64,000 nucleotides of DNA from Homarus americanus (lineage: Eukaryota > Arthropoda > Malacostraca > Decapoda > Nephropidae). The position numbers were made by a program, and so were the translations under genes. The stretch lies in NCBI RefSeq assembly GCF_018991925.1, contig NW_024732415.1:314430-378429 (forward strand), in the 5' to 3' direction. The first letter of the stretch is position 1; every line of letters starts with the position of its first letter. Positions 15,836 to 27,620 of the stretch are shown one piece after another. The notes beneath the pieces are model-generated. The model was not told the DNA's origin. It worked only from the letters and a program-made list of their open reading frames with translations, and searched no databases.

Positions 15836-18084
15836 ACAGTGCTTGAGAGATGGTGAGTGCTGGCAACATTGTTTGGGAGAGCGGGACCCATCAGCTGGTA
15901 CTGCTCTATAAACATGAGCCTGGGAATATACAACAGCACAATAGCTCACCTGGGACTAATTTTGAGAATTTTTAGGTAAAAATTAATTACTTTTCAATAA
16001 TGTTTTATTAACCCGGCACCAAATGAACCAATACAATATGGGAATTATGGTGATATTGTATACTGTTGTTATAGAAGGATCTTAAGATGACGAGAGAGAG
16101 AGATAAATTGTCTTCTTCTCCCTCCCCTCCTCTGCCACCTCCTCTCCCCGGCTATGCACCCAAAAGTAGTTTTGTACATTAGCTTAATATAATTCATATT
16201 CTATTCCTATAATTCATTCCTCTTATTCCGTTTCATAATATATTCCAATAATAATAATTGATTTTTCAGAACCAATCGGTTATTTCAGATTCATTCCAAA
16301 TTTAAATCATTTAATTCATTTTGAGAACAAATATGAATTAAGCTGAAAACCAAATTATAACTACCGGGTATTCAAAATAATGAGGATACCGTGTATTCCT
16401 TATATCCCGGGGCTCACATACAAGCAGTTTGGTGTTGCCCAGCTGGCCATTAAATGGCTACCCCAAACACAACGTGAGAAATTCTATGACAACCTATGCA
16501 GTGTTCCCGATTGGCTCATAAGTTCAAATCACTTGGTTGCTGAAAGGATAGCAAAAAGAGAATATTTCCCCCATTTCTTCACTTGACTTATAATCTTCAA
16601 AACCATGGAATTGACAGATAACATGCAAGATAATTTTGGGAAAATGTGTCTTACATGGTGGAAAATGTGGTAGGTTAATCCTTAATCACACTGAGGTATG
16701 AGTGACCTTTATTCCATCGCTTACTATGAACTTTTTTCCATTTCATTATACAATTTACTCTTGTGATGAGGAAGAGCATTCAACTTACAACCTCACTGAA
16801 TCACAATTCTTGCCTTAAAACAATCAAGGGCAAAGACTATAAAGGCACTCCTCGCAGATTGGCATCAACTCAAAATACCCGGTACAATACCTCCCATGCT
16901 TGCATGCAGTGTGCCACCAAGAACTAGCAAGTACTTTCTGAACATCAATGAATACTCTGGAAAGCTTAAGAATGTGTGGGTATGAACTCTAAATAGAAGC
17001 TAGAAGGGCAGATTATAATATTATTAAAGATGACTATCACTTTCAATGTATTCAGATGGTGATGAGACAGGTATAAGTATCTTAGTACAGTAAAAGTTGT
17101 ACAGTAATTATTTGTACTGATAAGGGACAGGGTAAGATATACTGTAGTTCAGTTAGTCAAGCTTAATGCTAATCCTATGAACCTAGTCATAAGCAGGTTT
17201 ATTTGCCAACATGTGATAGCCAGGAAGAGTTTTCTGAAAAGTTTTATAGTTAAAAAGAACTGTGATAACATTTATAGAATTTTCAATTATAATTAGTGAT
17301 TCTATTAAAACTGTAGAGAAGAGGAAACAAGCACCAGGCAAGGGATTTTTATTGTGGAAATAAGATAACTGTAAATTCTTGGTTTAAAATCACCCATTGC
17401 ATCTTTATTATTCTTGGAAATAGACTAGGATAATGAAAATAATACTGTCCACATTCAAACAGGTAATAGTTTGTCTTAGTAAATATACAAAACCTCAGCA
17501 ACCAAAATTAAGAGCATCCCATGGGCAGTCTGTGTCAGACTGTGTATTTATTGATGAAAGAACTCATGGAATTACAAATGAAAAAAGCTAGATAGAAATC
17601 ATAAAAATTTGCAGAAGCCATAGAGGCAGGGAAGTCACAAGTCAACCCAGGACATCCTTCAGCCACAGACAAGGCGAGATAAGATGGGTATATATCCCTC
17701 TTAATTCTAGAGGTATGTACGAAAGTTTCATTTTGTGAGACAAGCAGTTTGGGACATGATTAAACTATTGTTACTGGCAATCACCAGATATCAATTACAC
17801 ATTGTCTGCTCAATGGACATTTGAAATTACAAATTAATGACTGCCACCCCAATACAATAACCACTTTACCAGCAAACTAAATTACTCTACCATAATAAAG
17901 TTAAAAGTACTGTAGAGTGTAAACTTACTCGTACAGTATGAGGATGTAACTAATAAGACTAAATAAAAAAATAGTCACTGTAGTTACAAATGTGGCAACA
18001 GTAGTTTGCATATACACATGCACTTAAAAAATTTAATGATTGAATGGAAAAAAATATTCGAGTATCTTGAAGAAGTACAAAGTA
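15836..18084. other. Intron, no feature recognised
   Basis: About 2.2 kb of AT-rich sequence. A ga-rich run is at 16089-16104. The frame at 16380-16586 has no recognisable domain. I see no supported exon or element end. Confidence 0.5.
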
Positions 18085-18773
18085 CAGTAATATCTCCGTT
18101 AACTGGAATGCCTCAAACCCAGAACTCTCCAATAAGCAGAATTGAAATTTGCTCGAAAATTTTCTGTTAAATTCCCTAAATTCCAGGTTAAGGAACGAAT
18201 TATTCCGAGATTGTAAATCGGGATCATTTTCTGAAAAAAAAAAAAAAATAAATAAAATCTGTCCAAATTTTTATTTCTGGGTCTGGGAGCAAATGTCGAT
18301 TATGAAATAATGTGCAATTATTGGAAAATCTAAGAAAATGGCAATAAAATCACTTCAAACCTTTCTGCTCAGGGCCTGGGGACAAGGGTTCCCAGCATTA
18401 TGAAAGACTGCATCATGTTTAGCCGCATCCTCACATGGTTGGTGCATGGGTGGGAAGACCAACCGCTTGGGTAACACTGGATTTTTCTGCTTGTGGATTA
18501 TTTATAATTACTGTGCAAATATAAATATTTCTTTAAATGTACATGCAGTACTAAAAAAAGTAAAATGATAGTAATAAATCAATGAAATTCTGAGGTGAGC
18601 TAACGAAGCAAAGGGCGAGGTGAGGAATCAAGTGGTTAGGTGACGGAGTCAGATGGTGAGGTGACATGCCAAGACACTTACACAGCACACATATTAACAG
18701 CACTACTAAACCATTGTCTTATATCATTTGACTTCATAATTTATATTTTAAAATCAATTGATACATGACGGCT
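18085..18773 (+). mobile_element. Family C element, left part (interrupted)
   Basis: Begins CAGTAATATCTCCGTTAACT right after TA and matches the copy at 38659-39120 over several hundred bases (ctgtccaaatttttattt; cctcacatggttggtg; ggatttttctgcttgtgg). The type of end (CTCCGTTA...CGG) is Tigger/pogo-like, but no transposase domain is readable. It is interrupted at 18774 by the TIR element and continues at 20410. A matching inverted end occurs at about 22530-22612. Confidence 0.7.
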
Positions 18774-19094
18774 AGGGTGTGACAGTTGCCCCAACTTTGT
18801 CCTGCAATGCTGTTCAAAATTTTGGTGTTGCATATTGACATAAAAAATACCCACGTGCAATTTTTTGAAGATTCATGCATATTTGAGTGAGCACCAGCAA
18901 TTTGAAAAATAGCAATTTTGCTTATACAGCATACACGCCTATATATGAGATTACACAACCATCATAAGGGATATTAACACAAATCATTTGCCTGTCTTAA
19001 TTAAAAGCTGTTATCACTAACACAAAAAAGTTAATCATTCTTATTCTCTCATGGTACATTAAGGAGTTTTATCATATATTCACAAGGTACTGTA

Positions 19095-20030
19095 TTATTT
19101 CTCTAAAGCAAGAAACCATGAATTCTGTTCAGAAACAGATGATCGTTTGCGCTGATTAGGAACGCAGAGTCTGTCATTTTCAACGACTTGAAGGACTTCT
19201 TGAAAGTGCTCCTCATCCCTGGCAACATTAAGAAAGTCATGGCAAAGTTTTACACCACGCTCTGCAGCCTCATTGACGACCTGAAGCTTGTCCACAACCC
19301 GTTTCATGTTCAGGTAGTCGTCATGATCCGCCCATTCACTGGTGAAGAACCGGCTTGAGTCAGGCCCAATTAGGTCCGCCAGGGCAGTGCCACTTTCTGG
19401 GACAGGGGTAAGATATGGCTTTCCATCGCCCCCATGATTGAGCCCCACTCTCTTAGTAACTTCAGTGCCTTCATGACAAAGAAGGGCCTTCCTCATCTCC
19501 TCTTTTGTCCTTTCTTATACTTGGGACGAGAACAAAGCCAGTGGGGCCAACTCCTCAGTTTGGTACCAAGTGTGTCTACCGAGTGCCACACGTGCTTTGT
19601 CAACTATTGTGGCATCATATGGGGCAAATTCAGCCAAGGTTTCGACCAAATTCAAGTCATTCAGTGGCGCACTTGCTGGAACGGGGCAAACAATCCACCA
19701 TGGGACATAAACAGCGACTGTGAACACAGCAAACCGTTCTAACTTGCTGATTTGACTTTTAGCCACAACCTCGGCTTTGGGAAACTGCTCTTTGATCTGG
19801 CCTGCCAAAAGAACAATCCTGAGGGTATAGAGCATTTTAGCCATCCACCTTACTTTGTGGAGTGCTCCGGGGTAGACCATCGTGAAGTTCACTGGCTCGG
19901 ATCCTTTAGTTACAAGCAGCAGACAAAGCTCTACCAGCTCCTTGTAGTCGCCACGTGTAAATGGTTGGGCTAGAGATTCACGGAAGAAGTCAGCCATCTC
20001 CTGCTGGCGCTCCTCAAACACTCCAGGCAT
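19095..20030 (-). pseudogene. Transposase-like protein of unknown family, copy 1 (in-frame stop)
   Basis: Reads from MPGVFEERQQEMADFFRESL at 20030 through PWWIVCPVPASAPLNDLNLV, a single TAA stop where copy 2 has CAA, then EEMRKALLCHEGTEVTKRVG and finally SEWADHDDYLNMKRVVDKLQ and VVENDRLCVPNQRKRSS. Apart from the stop the frame is open for about 312 codons. An acceptor-like CATTTCTAG/GTTC lies just upstream of an in-frame extension (RFKTHLSQLAYNEKKKYYY), so this could be a last exon. I recognise no DDE triad, zinc finger or helix-turn-helix. It looks like the C-terminal half of a larger transposase, kept in a shortened element. Confidence 0.65.
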
Positions 20031-20132
20031 TGCGGGGTAGTAGTATTTCTTTTTTTCATTGTACGCCAGTTGAGATAAATGGGTCTTGAACCTAGAAATG
20101 CAATTATTGGGATTATTGTATTTCGTACTAAT

Positions 20133-20363
20133 CTACAATATTGTTTTAGGGGTATTAAGATTGATATGATCGATCATTTGCTTGGTGTTAGTATATCTTA
20201 TAAGTCTAATAAAAGAAATTCCACTAAATTTGTTCATTAGATAATAATATTCCTTGTTATTTTGTAAAGCCGACGGTGCTAGCTCAAACATGCACCGATC
20301 TCCAAGAAAATTTACAGGGGTGTTTCCTAGATAAATACACAACACTAAAACTTTGAACAGCAT
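20133..20363 (-). other. Short conserved frame inside the unrecognised TIR element, copy 1
   Basis: A 76-codon frame (MLFKVLVLCIYLGNTPVNFL ... RLIRYTNTKQMIDHINLN) starting in the subterminal repeat. The counterpart in copy 2 (51755-51982) is nearly identical and also open. Whether it is translated, for example as an upstream exon of the 312-codon frame, is unknown. The DNA is conserved throughout, so the open frame alone proves little. Confidence 0.3.
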
Positions 20364-20409
20364 TGTAGGACCATTTTTTTTATTTTTGGAGGGTAACGGT
20401 CACACCCTA

Positions 20410-20576
20410 ATGATAGCTCAATTTGGCTACTTTTGCACTTAGACAACTGATCAGTGAATAAACCAGGGCATATGGAGACGCATCATACACCAGTGATGTC
20501 ATGAAGCTTTGCAACTGCAACCACAACTGCTGAACAACTGCATAAATTATCACAACCTGTACTCAAATGTACTGTA
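20410..20576 (+). mobile_element. Family C element, continuation after the insertion
   Basis: From atgatagctcaatttggcta this resumes the sequence interrupted at 18773 and matches 15651-15760 (cacttagacaactgatcagt; gaataaaccagg). It ends near the next insertion at 20577. Confidence 0.65.
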
Positions 20577-20757
20577 CAGTGATCCCTCGGTTAACGTGCG
20601 CCTCGGTTAACGAAATTTCGGTTAACGAATTACCTTCCATAACATTCTTAACTTTGGTTAATGAGCAATCCCTCGATTAACGAATTTCTTACGAGCGCCA
20701 CTGCACATGTTTTCGCTTGCATTTGGCGGTCCACCAGCTGTAGTATTAGTCCGCCAA
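20577..20757 (+). mobile_element. Tigger family D, 5' end fragment
   Basis: Begins CAGTGATCCCTCGGTTAACG after TA and matches the first 180 bp of the intact element at 39696, up to the ccgccaata block. It stops exactly where another family D derivative starts (20760). That placement at a TA suggests an insertion, but the rest of this copy is not found on the far side. Confidence 0.75.
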
Positions 20758-20759
20758 TA

Positions 20760-21594
20760 CAGTGGTCCCTCAGTTAACGAGCACAATCCGTTCTAGAAGG
20801 TTGCTCATTAACCGAAACCATTGTTTCAATGGGGTTTTGGGTAATTGGTTCCAGTTCACCGAAAATTGCCTAAATTCAACAAAAAAGGTAGAAAAGTACA
20901 CCTACTTTGAGGTGTGTATGTAGAAGGCTCCTGGATGATGATGATGATGGGAATTTGAATAGGGGTGGAGGAGAAGGGAAAAGAGAAGGCATTGGGGTGG
21001 AAGAGAAGTCACCCATGGCACCATTTCACCCATAAAATTTTAGTTCTCTTGGTGTAATTCAATTTTATTTTCTTTAAATCAACACTGCACTGCATTATAT
21101 ATTGTCAATATGTAAAATAAATTTCAAAATGACCAATAATTTGCTTGCAAACACATAAAAAAAGCGTTTAGTTGAAGCGAGTCTCAAGCAAGATGTTACC
21201 TCCACTGAAAAGACAGAGAGACTGGCGCCTGTTTCGTGTGTTGCCAGGCTGGATGGCGCGCATAAACATAATTTCCTTACCTTCAATTATGTTCAATAGT
21301 TGTTAAAATTACTAAAAAATTTAATATTAAACATTTTAAATTATTGAATTGTATAAACTTCTTGATATTTACTAAAATGGTAAGGAATATAAGCCCTAGA
21401 ACCAATTACTGTATTGGCGGACTAATACTACAGCTGGTGGACCGCCAAATGCAAGCAAAAACATGTTGAGGTCGGCTCGTAAGAAACTCGTTAATCAAGG
21501 GATTGCTCGTTAACCGAAGTTAAGAATCTTATGGAAGGTAACTTGTTAACTGAAATCTCGTTAACCGAGGCGCTCGTTAACCGAAGGACCACTG
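20760..21594 (-). mobile_element. Tigger family D, internally deleted derivative
   Basis: Both ends are present: CAGTGGTCCCTCAGTTAACG at 20760 and the complement CAGTGGTCCTTCGGTTAACG ending at 21594, flanked by TA. The left 290 bp match the 3' part of the intact element at 39696-42326 in reverse, and the right 550 bp match its 5' part. The transposase is deleted at about 21050. Together with 20577-20757 the two 5' ends form a large inverted repeat. Confidence 0.85.
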
Positions 21595-22389
21595 TAGAAT
21601 ACTTATTTTTACCTTATTATTCAGCTTGTCATTTAAGGATATCAAATTGGAAACATCTCGGAGAATCTATTCAGGATCAACATGGTAGCAAATTCATCTC
21701 TCTAACATAAATAGAAGCTTATAATAAATGCTGTGAGGAAGGGAATTAAGACAGCAAGCATGAGGAGTGAGGGTCTCATTGTATGACAAGCTTGCATGTG
21801 TGTCACTGTGTGGTAGCGAGTTAAATATCAGCTGTTGAGGAGCTTATCGCTTGGCAACACTGGTGTATATTACCACTCCATCTCTCTAATCACCCACACC
21901 TTTCTGCTTTCTTACTCCATATTTTAAAATGTTATGTAATGTAATGTTGAAGGGATACAACTTTGCTCATTTATACTTACACTGTACTTCTCACAGTCTC
22001 CCTAAAATTACTTTAGGTTTTGTGTTTATCCAAAACATCTTCGGGTCATGAAACCCACTAATTATCCATCCAAGAAAGGGTGACCTGAAATTCCATCAAA
22101 GGTCAGTAATATGAGACCACTAAACCCCCACCCTACCTCCACCTGACATTGCGTCGGGTCAGGTTAGTTACACGAGACCCATTAATCCCCACACAGCTCC
22201 ATAGGAGTGGAAAATACCAGTCTTTGCTGTAACACACAGCTTTATTCAGACCCATATTATATAGAATTTTAATTTTTAATTATATTAATTTAACCAAACT
22301 TTCAGATAAAATATTCTGGATTATTATAGTAAGGAAATGGAGTTTCTAATTTAATTAGAACTGCATTTATACTCCAGTAGTTTAGACTC
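21595..22389. other. Intron or repeat sequence, no feature recognised
   Basis: AT-rich sequence between the family D derivative and the family C-like end. No frame with a recognisable domain. Confidence 0.4.
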
Positions 22390-22499
22390 AAGGAAAACAT
22401 CCCCATCACTCAAAAACATTCTGGGGAAGTGGGCTAGTATCTTTCTGTGCAAGATGTCTAGTTTAGACACTCTGAAACTTTTCCCAGTCATCGTAAAAA

Positions 22500-22612
22500 A
22501 TTCCAGTGATACGCAATTTTTCCAGGTTTGAGAAAGTCGTCTCGTTAGCCGGAAATCTCTCATCCCCAGAAATGCTCTGCACCAATTGTTCTGGCTAACG
22601 GGGATATCAGTG
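22500..22612 (-). mobile_element. Family C-like inverted end
   Basis: The complement from 22612 reads CACTGATATCCCCGTTAGCC and, further in, GATTTCCGGCTAACGAG. This matches the inverted-repeat style of the family C end at 18085, and TA follows. It may be the far end of the element that starts at 18085, or a separate copy. Confidence 0.55.
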
Positions 22613-23103
22613 TACTCAGTAAAGGTTGTAAGAGGTGTAGAAATGAGAAGAAAAAACAAGTGCAGAGAGAGCAGCTGGACAGTACAAGGACAGACCAAGA
22701 GACAAACTGTATGGAAATAGTTCCAGAACATATAAATACAGACACACATGTACTTAAAGATTTTTATATGAAGTCTTGCAGTATATAAAGCAAAAGGCCC
22801 CAAAAAGTTTCAAAATAAAAAAAAATAAAAATAAATAAAAATACATTAAACTCGATAAAAAAAATCTTACATAAGCATTTACAAATGGAGATAGTGTATA
22901 TTGTAAAAATGAAGTAAAATAGAAATGCCAAGACAATTACATCATAAATCTTGATAATGAAGCAGCTGGCTCAAAACAAGATGACCTAAAAGATGATAAA
23001 GCACAGAACAGTACAGTATCATGTTGTAATAATAACTGGCTAGTCGGGTATCAATCAGTAATAAAAATCAGCTTAGTTAGGATTTTATACATGGGTAACT
23101 CAC

Positions 23104-23261
23104 AGAGGTGTGGTTGGAGCGATAAACCTGAGCTGCCCACGACACATCGGGTGTGAGGCGGTACGGCGACGCAGCAGAACTGTTACTGGACGAGGAGGAT
23201 GACGACAACAAGAGAGACGCACCAGGAGAACCAGATGCAGTTGATCCCAGACACCCACCAC
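23104..23261 (-). CDS. FAM120: FAM120 orthologue, coding exon 9
   Basis: 158 bp with acceptor ACTGCAG/GTGG and donor ACCTCT/GTGAGT. It enters in phase 1 from exon 8 and leaves in phase 0, fitting exon 10. It encodes a Gly/Ser-rich linker (SLLLSSSSSSSNSSAAS) followed by PYRLTPDVSWAAQVYRSNHT. This linker is poorly conserved between phyla, so the assignment rests on phase, splice signals and position. Confidence 0.72.
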
Positions 23262-24510
23262 CTGCAGTACCACTCAACTTATACTGAATGGCTGGCAAAA
23301 CACCCCCTAGATAACTCTCTTGTTTATACTGTACTGTATTGTTAACTGAAGTCAAAAGCAGCAGAAGTAGCCTTTTCATCTAGTTTTAAAATGGGAGGCT
23401 GGAAATTAATATCAAAAGGCAAGGGGGTCAGGGGATCTTCCCAAGCAGAGATGCACAAGCACTAACATCATGGTTTTATGAGATCAGAAAATTGACATTC
23501 TTTCACCACATGGAAATTAATATTATGTATTTTTGTCAATGAAATGCACAAGCTGAATTTTCAACTGAAAAAGTAGATGGCTATTTTCCTTAAAAATCAA
23601 ATAGATTATGTACTGTATGTATAGCACTCGCACATTAAGCATTGTTACTTTTTCACAAACCCTAAACATTTTTTCATAGTTAATTCCTTTATCTTATAAA
23701 TGTTTACTTTCACCAGGGGCAAACTAAAGATGTACATTACCATGCAAAAAGTGTGAACAAAAATCAATTATGTACAAATAAACTTACTGATAATTTTAAA
23801 GGGAGTTCCCGTGCATCACAAGCAGGGTTTTCATTAAATATTTATGCTAAGGTCTTCAGAGGATCTGAAATGGCTGGGGATGACAGAGGGTGTGGCTTAC
23901 ATAGTGCATGTCATCCAACAAGAGAGATTCCAATATCACATTCAGTCTGGTCTCCAGGCGCAGGAGCCCATGTATGTACCAAATAATCAGTCGGAAGTTT
24001 TGAATATTTGTTAGCAGAAGGAATTTTCTGTAAACAAGTGTGATTCCTCCCACTCTTGCCAGTACTGTACTATATAATACTGTACACCACAACAGTTCCA
24101 TTAAAGGAATACCTGTATAAACCATTGAGAGGTCTCCAATTTGAATCCACTACTCCTGTCAGTCATAGAGATGACGGTCTTTAATTAAGCTTCAAATTTT
24201 GTTGGGTATGAACAGAAGAATAATAGAAACTTTGGGTGTTCACTGTGTTAAGGTAGAAGATCTACAAAGGTTTGTAGAGGCTGGTAACAAAATGGTTTAT
24301 GGTGTAAAAATAAAACGGCCACAACTGGGTGATCAAGTGAATTAAGATCAAGTTTATCATTCTTCTTTTATTGCATAACTGGAAATTTTGTTTAAGGAAA
24401 AATTTTAATCCTACCCATATGTCTGCTGAATAAGTGGATTTGGCTGGTGACCAGTTCAAAATTATAATCTAGGACTTTGCAAATGAGGAAATATTTACTG
24501 TACACTAGAT
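23262..24510. other. Intron, no feature recognised
   Basis: AT-rich FAM120 intron between coding exons 8 and 9. No supported feature. Confidence 0.5.
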
Positions 24511-25042
24511 CAGTGGCTCCCAAACTTTTTAACATGATGCCCCTTTTGCTTTTTACCAAGTCCTCCCCCCCCCCCATATATTTTTGCATGTAAAATCTTC
24601 ATAGATTTTATTTTTTTATTATACAGGTAATTATATTTTAGTATTGTTGAGGATCAAATAACTCCTTGCATAGTGAACATGGATAAAAACAAATAAAATA
24701 TAAATAATACGAATATAAAAGACTTTAATGATATGCTTCAATGAGGAAGGATCAATGGCTGGCAGTGTTGTGAAAGATACGAGTAGTGTGAGAATCAGTA
24801 TGGTATCCATGACATGTATAAGGCGTGTAAGGAGGAAAGATGAAATGATAGAAAACAGATAGGGGTGACTGCTATACTTTGGTTTTGCACGGATGTGTGG
24901 AAGATTCAAACGGAGAGAGAGTTACTCCCGAAATAGTTTCATTATATTCTTTTTTTAGCAAAAAATAGCAAATTTTGGCAGATGGCTTCACGCCTCCCCT
25001 GTACCCACCTTGGGGGTGTGTCCCCCAGTTTGGGAACCGCTG
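24511..25042. mobile_element. Small hAT non-autonomous element with perfect 8-bp TSD
   Basis: Ends CAGTGGCTCCCAAACTTTT and the complement CAGCGGTTCCCAAACTGGGG are hAT-type inverted repeats. The flanking 8 bp are identical: CACTAGAT at 24503-24510 and at 25043-25050. Length is 532 bp. There is no transposase. The termini are close to those of the element at 900-2503, so the two probably used the same enzyme source. Confidence 0.92.
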
Positions 25043-25050
25043 CACTAGAT

Positions 25051-26211
25051 CAACACTCAATAATTGTAATTAAAACCGAGATGATCTTTTGTTCTAAAAC
25101 CTAATAAGAAAACCCTGTCAGTCAAATGAACTTTAACATCCCAATTTCCTCCGCAATGTACAGTACTTCATCAAAACTTCCTTAAAGAATATACTGTACT
25201 ACAGTGGACTATGTAAAGTAAAACAAAGAACTATCATTAACTGCTGATGTCTCAATCATTACTTGTTCCTAAAGTAAATACTGTACAGCTTATCCTAAAG
25301 GTGGATGACATCCCCTGCCAGTCCACAAAAATCTCTTGAGGAATATGACTGGGCAATAAAGACTGAAAATTTTAACCACTGAATTCTACCAAGGTTGTGT
25401 TACAATAAACCTACACATCAAGTCAGATTAACATCCATGGATATGTCCAATTTATGCTCCCAACTTCTGAATAAACAGATGCACAAAAGGACAGACAGGT
25501 GACACAAAGAGGAAGCATGCATTCTTACGAGTATGTCCCCTTCTAGGGTAACAACTAAAAATTCAGTAAACAGTGCAGTTATGAATTGAACTTTTCCCCA
25601 GACGGAATATCTTTTGTTCAAAGTCTACCACCATGATAGAAGATTAGTGGGACAAATAATTTCACACTTCAGGCAGATTCATGATATACTGTATATGGAT
25701 AGTGACATTATTAAGTAGTGGGAAATATGAGATGGAAACTGAGTTTTTATACAAGCAAATATGTCAACAGTTTTCTTTATTTAATAATTTACGATCATAT
25801 GTATATCATTCTGACATCCACCGAGGGTTAACCATCAAGACGCAGGGTGAGTTTTGGGGCCATTTTGGGGGAAAACAGTCTCACAGTATTTAGTGTAATA
25901 TATGGTAAGTCAAATTGCTTTTTTTTGGATATAAAGAGAGGTCAAGTGGTAAACAAACTGGTTAAATGAAAGTAACAAACACACACAATGAAAATTTTTA
26001 TACGGAATTTAACAATAATCATAAGAGATGAAAAAACTCATGTATTTCCATTTCATCTCAAGTTATGTGTTCCATGCAACAAAGTTCACCAAATGTCTTA
26101 CGACAGCATGCAACAATTATGTGTTTTACTTTATTAATTCATTATAAAAGAGGTTGATTACACATAAAAATGTCAGAGCTACAGTGTAGTTGTGATACTA
26201 ACATAATATAC
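25051..26211. other. Intron, no feature recognised
   Basis: AT-rich FAM120 intron with no supported gene or repeat element. Confidence 0.5.
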
Positions 26212-26713
26212 CTGAGTCGTGGTCATGGTCATCCAGGTCTGTTGGCTGCACGGTCAGGTCTCCTTTTCGTCCTTCTTCCTCCTCTTCTTCCTTTGCTCCT
26301 ACGGTAATCACGGTCAAGTGTCCTTCCCCTACTTTTCTATTTTCTTCTTCGTCCTTCTCCTCACTATCAACGTCTTCTTGCAGCTGCTGTGGTTCATCAT
26401 CTTCCCCAGTTACTACTATGGTGAAGCCTCCTAGACGAGATTCGAGTACTTGTTCCAACTGAGCGGCGTCGGGGGAAAGAGAGCCACTCCCACTGCCCCC
26501 TCGACTGCTACTCTGGGGGCTCCCGGGACCTGTCACCTCAATCACTATTTGAGGAGGTGCCACCAGGTTCATGTTGCAGCTTCTATTGCTGCTACTCCCA
26601 GTTCCGCTGTCCCCGTTTTCTCTCTCGGGGACAACCGCCAGGCCTAGGGCTGGCAGGCCCAACAACCCTTCACCCTTTAGTGTGAGGTCAGGTCTGCCTA
26701 GGCCTTCTGAGTG
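26212..26713 (-). CDS. FAM120: FAM120 orthologue, coding exon 8 (large, low-complexity)
   Basis: 502 bp, open throughout; donor GACTCAG/GTATAT leaves phase 1. It encodes a disordered linker: LGLAVVPERENGDSGTGSSS, then VAPPQIVIEVTGPGSPQSSS, then an acidic tract (DSEEKDEEENRKVGEG; AKEEEEEEGRKGDL; DLDDHDHD). The acceptor is uncertain. CCCACAG/CAC at 26713 keeps phase 0 from exon 7. A slightly better looking ATAACAG at 26728 would need phase 1. GC content and codon use are clearly higher than in the flanking introns. It corresponds to the variable middle region of FAM120. Confidence 0.75.
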
Positions 26714-26727
26714 CTGTGGGACACCAC

Positions 26728-27283
26728 CTGTTATATCACATCAACATCCAACCCATCTCACAAACATCTTTCATGCTATACAGCCCTTCACTACACATTC
26801 AAGTTTGTCAGTCACGATACACACTCTAAGCACGTGCTTAAAACATTTTTGGTCTATTTCATGGGATACATTAACAGTTTATAATGACCATCACATTACA
26901 TATCTTTGATGAAGCTACTCTAAATTGCCAGCTAATAGTTACGAATGTGTAGAAACTATTATACATACTCGCAAGAGCTACATAAAGTAAATGAAAACTT
27001 TGTAGAAGTTCTTAAATGAGTGAAACAATTGTATACACAATACTATTTACTGTATTATTCTGCCTACAGTCTGCTGCCAACAGTATCAAATATCTCAAAA
27101 GAAAGATGGAAATAACAGCAACAAATTGTTAACATTCTATACAAAATTACAAGGTTTGAAAGCTTAATGACACCTGCATCACTTTGCCATTTATAACCAA
27201 TTCATCAGCATGTTAACCACATGGTACAACGGACAACCCTATGTACTAGTCATGATGGTGTTGTTAAAAACTATTACTATTAC
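26728..27283. other. Intron, no feature recognised
   Basis: Short AT-rich intron between FAM120 coding exons 7 and 8. Nothing else is seen. Confidence 0.55.
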
Positions 27284-27354
27284 CTTTGGCTCGTGTATCT
27301 CTGGCCTGTGGATTGAGTGCTGGTGTGGATGCCTTGGACCCCCATCTCTTCTCC
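27284..27354 (-). CDS. FAM120: FAM120 orthologue, coding exon 7 (71 bp)
   Basis: Acceptor TATCATACAG, donor CCAAAG/GTAATA. It enters with two bases completing a Gly codon from exon 6 and then reads GRRDGGPRHPHQHSIHRPEI plus HEPK in phase, leaving in phase 0. Residues are not conserved enough to confirm by eye; phase matching on both sides and the splice signals support it. Confidence 0.65.
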
Positions 27355-27430
27355 CTGTATGATAAAAATGCCAAACGTTGAACTAGACCTTACATATTCA
27401 TATTAAGACAATTTAAAACATACATCAATA

Positions 27431-27620
27431 CAGTGAAACCTGTATTTAACGGACTATAAGGAGAGGAAAGTCCATTATATTGAAAGATCATTAGATGTGA
27501 AACCTCCATCTAAAGAACTGTATAGAGATGAAAGTTTGTTATATCATGGCTCCGTTAGATGTAAAACCCCCATGTAATGGAATATATGGAGAGAAGTCCG
27601 TTATACATAGGTTTCACCAT
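27431..27620. mobile_element. MITE with GTGAAACCT ends
   Basis: Left CAGTGAAACCTGTATTTAAC after TA; right complement TGGTGAAACCTATGTATAAC. Inside are three diverged copies of a cctccatctaa/agtccattatat motif. No coding capacity. A related degraded copy is at 296-490. The ends are pogo/Tigger-like. Confidence 0.6.

Larger units (their letters stand above)
18774..20409 (-). mobile_element. Unrecognised TIR transposon, copy 1 (1.64 kb)
   Basis: Ends are AGGGTGTGACAGTTGCCCC on the left and the complement AGGGTGTGACCGTTACCC on the right. The inverted similarity continues for about 65 bp inside (GTCCTRCAATGCTGTTCAAA shared). The flanks are ATGACGGCT (18765-18773) and ATGATAGCT (20410-20418), a 9-bp duplication with two mismatches. 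The related unoccupied site at 15651 reads ATGATGGCT. A second copy lies at 51711-53340 in the other orientation. The element carries a roughly 310-codon frame of unknown family. TIR plus a target duplication of 8-9 bp fits a cut-and-paste DNA transposon, but neither hAT ends nor known motifs are present. Confidence 0.85.
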
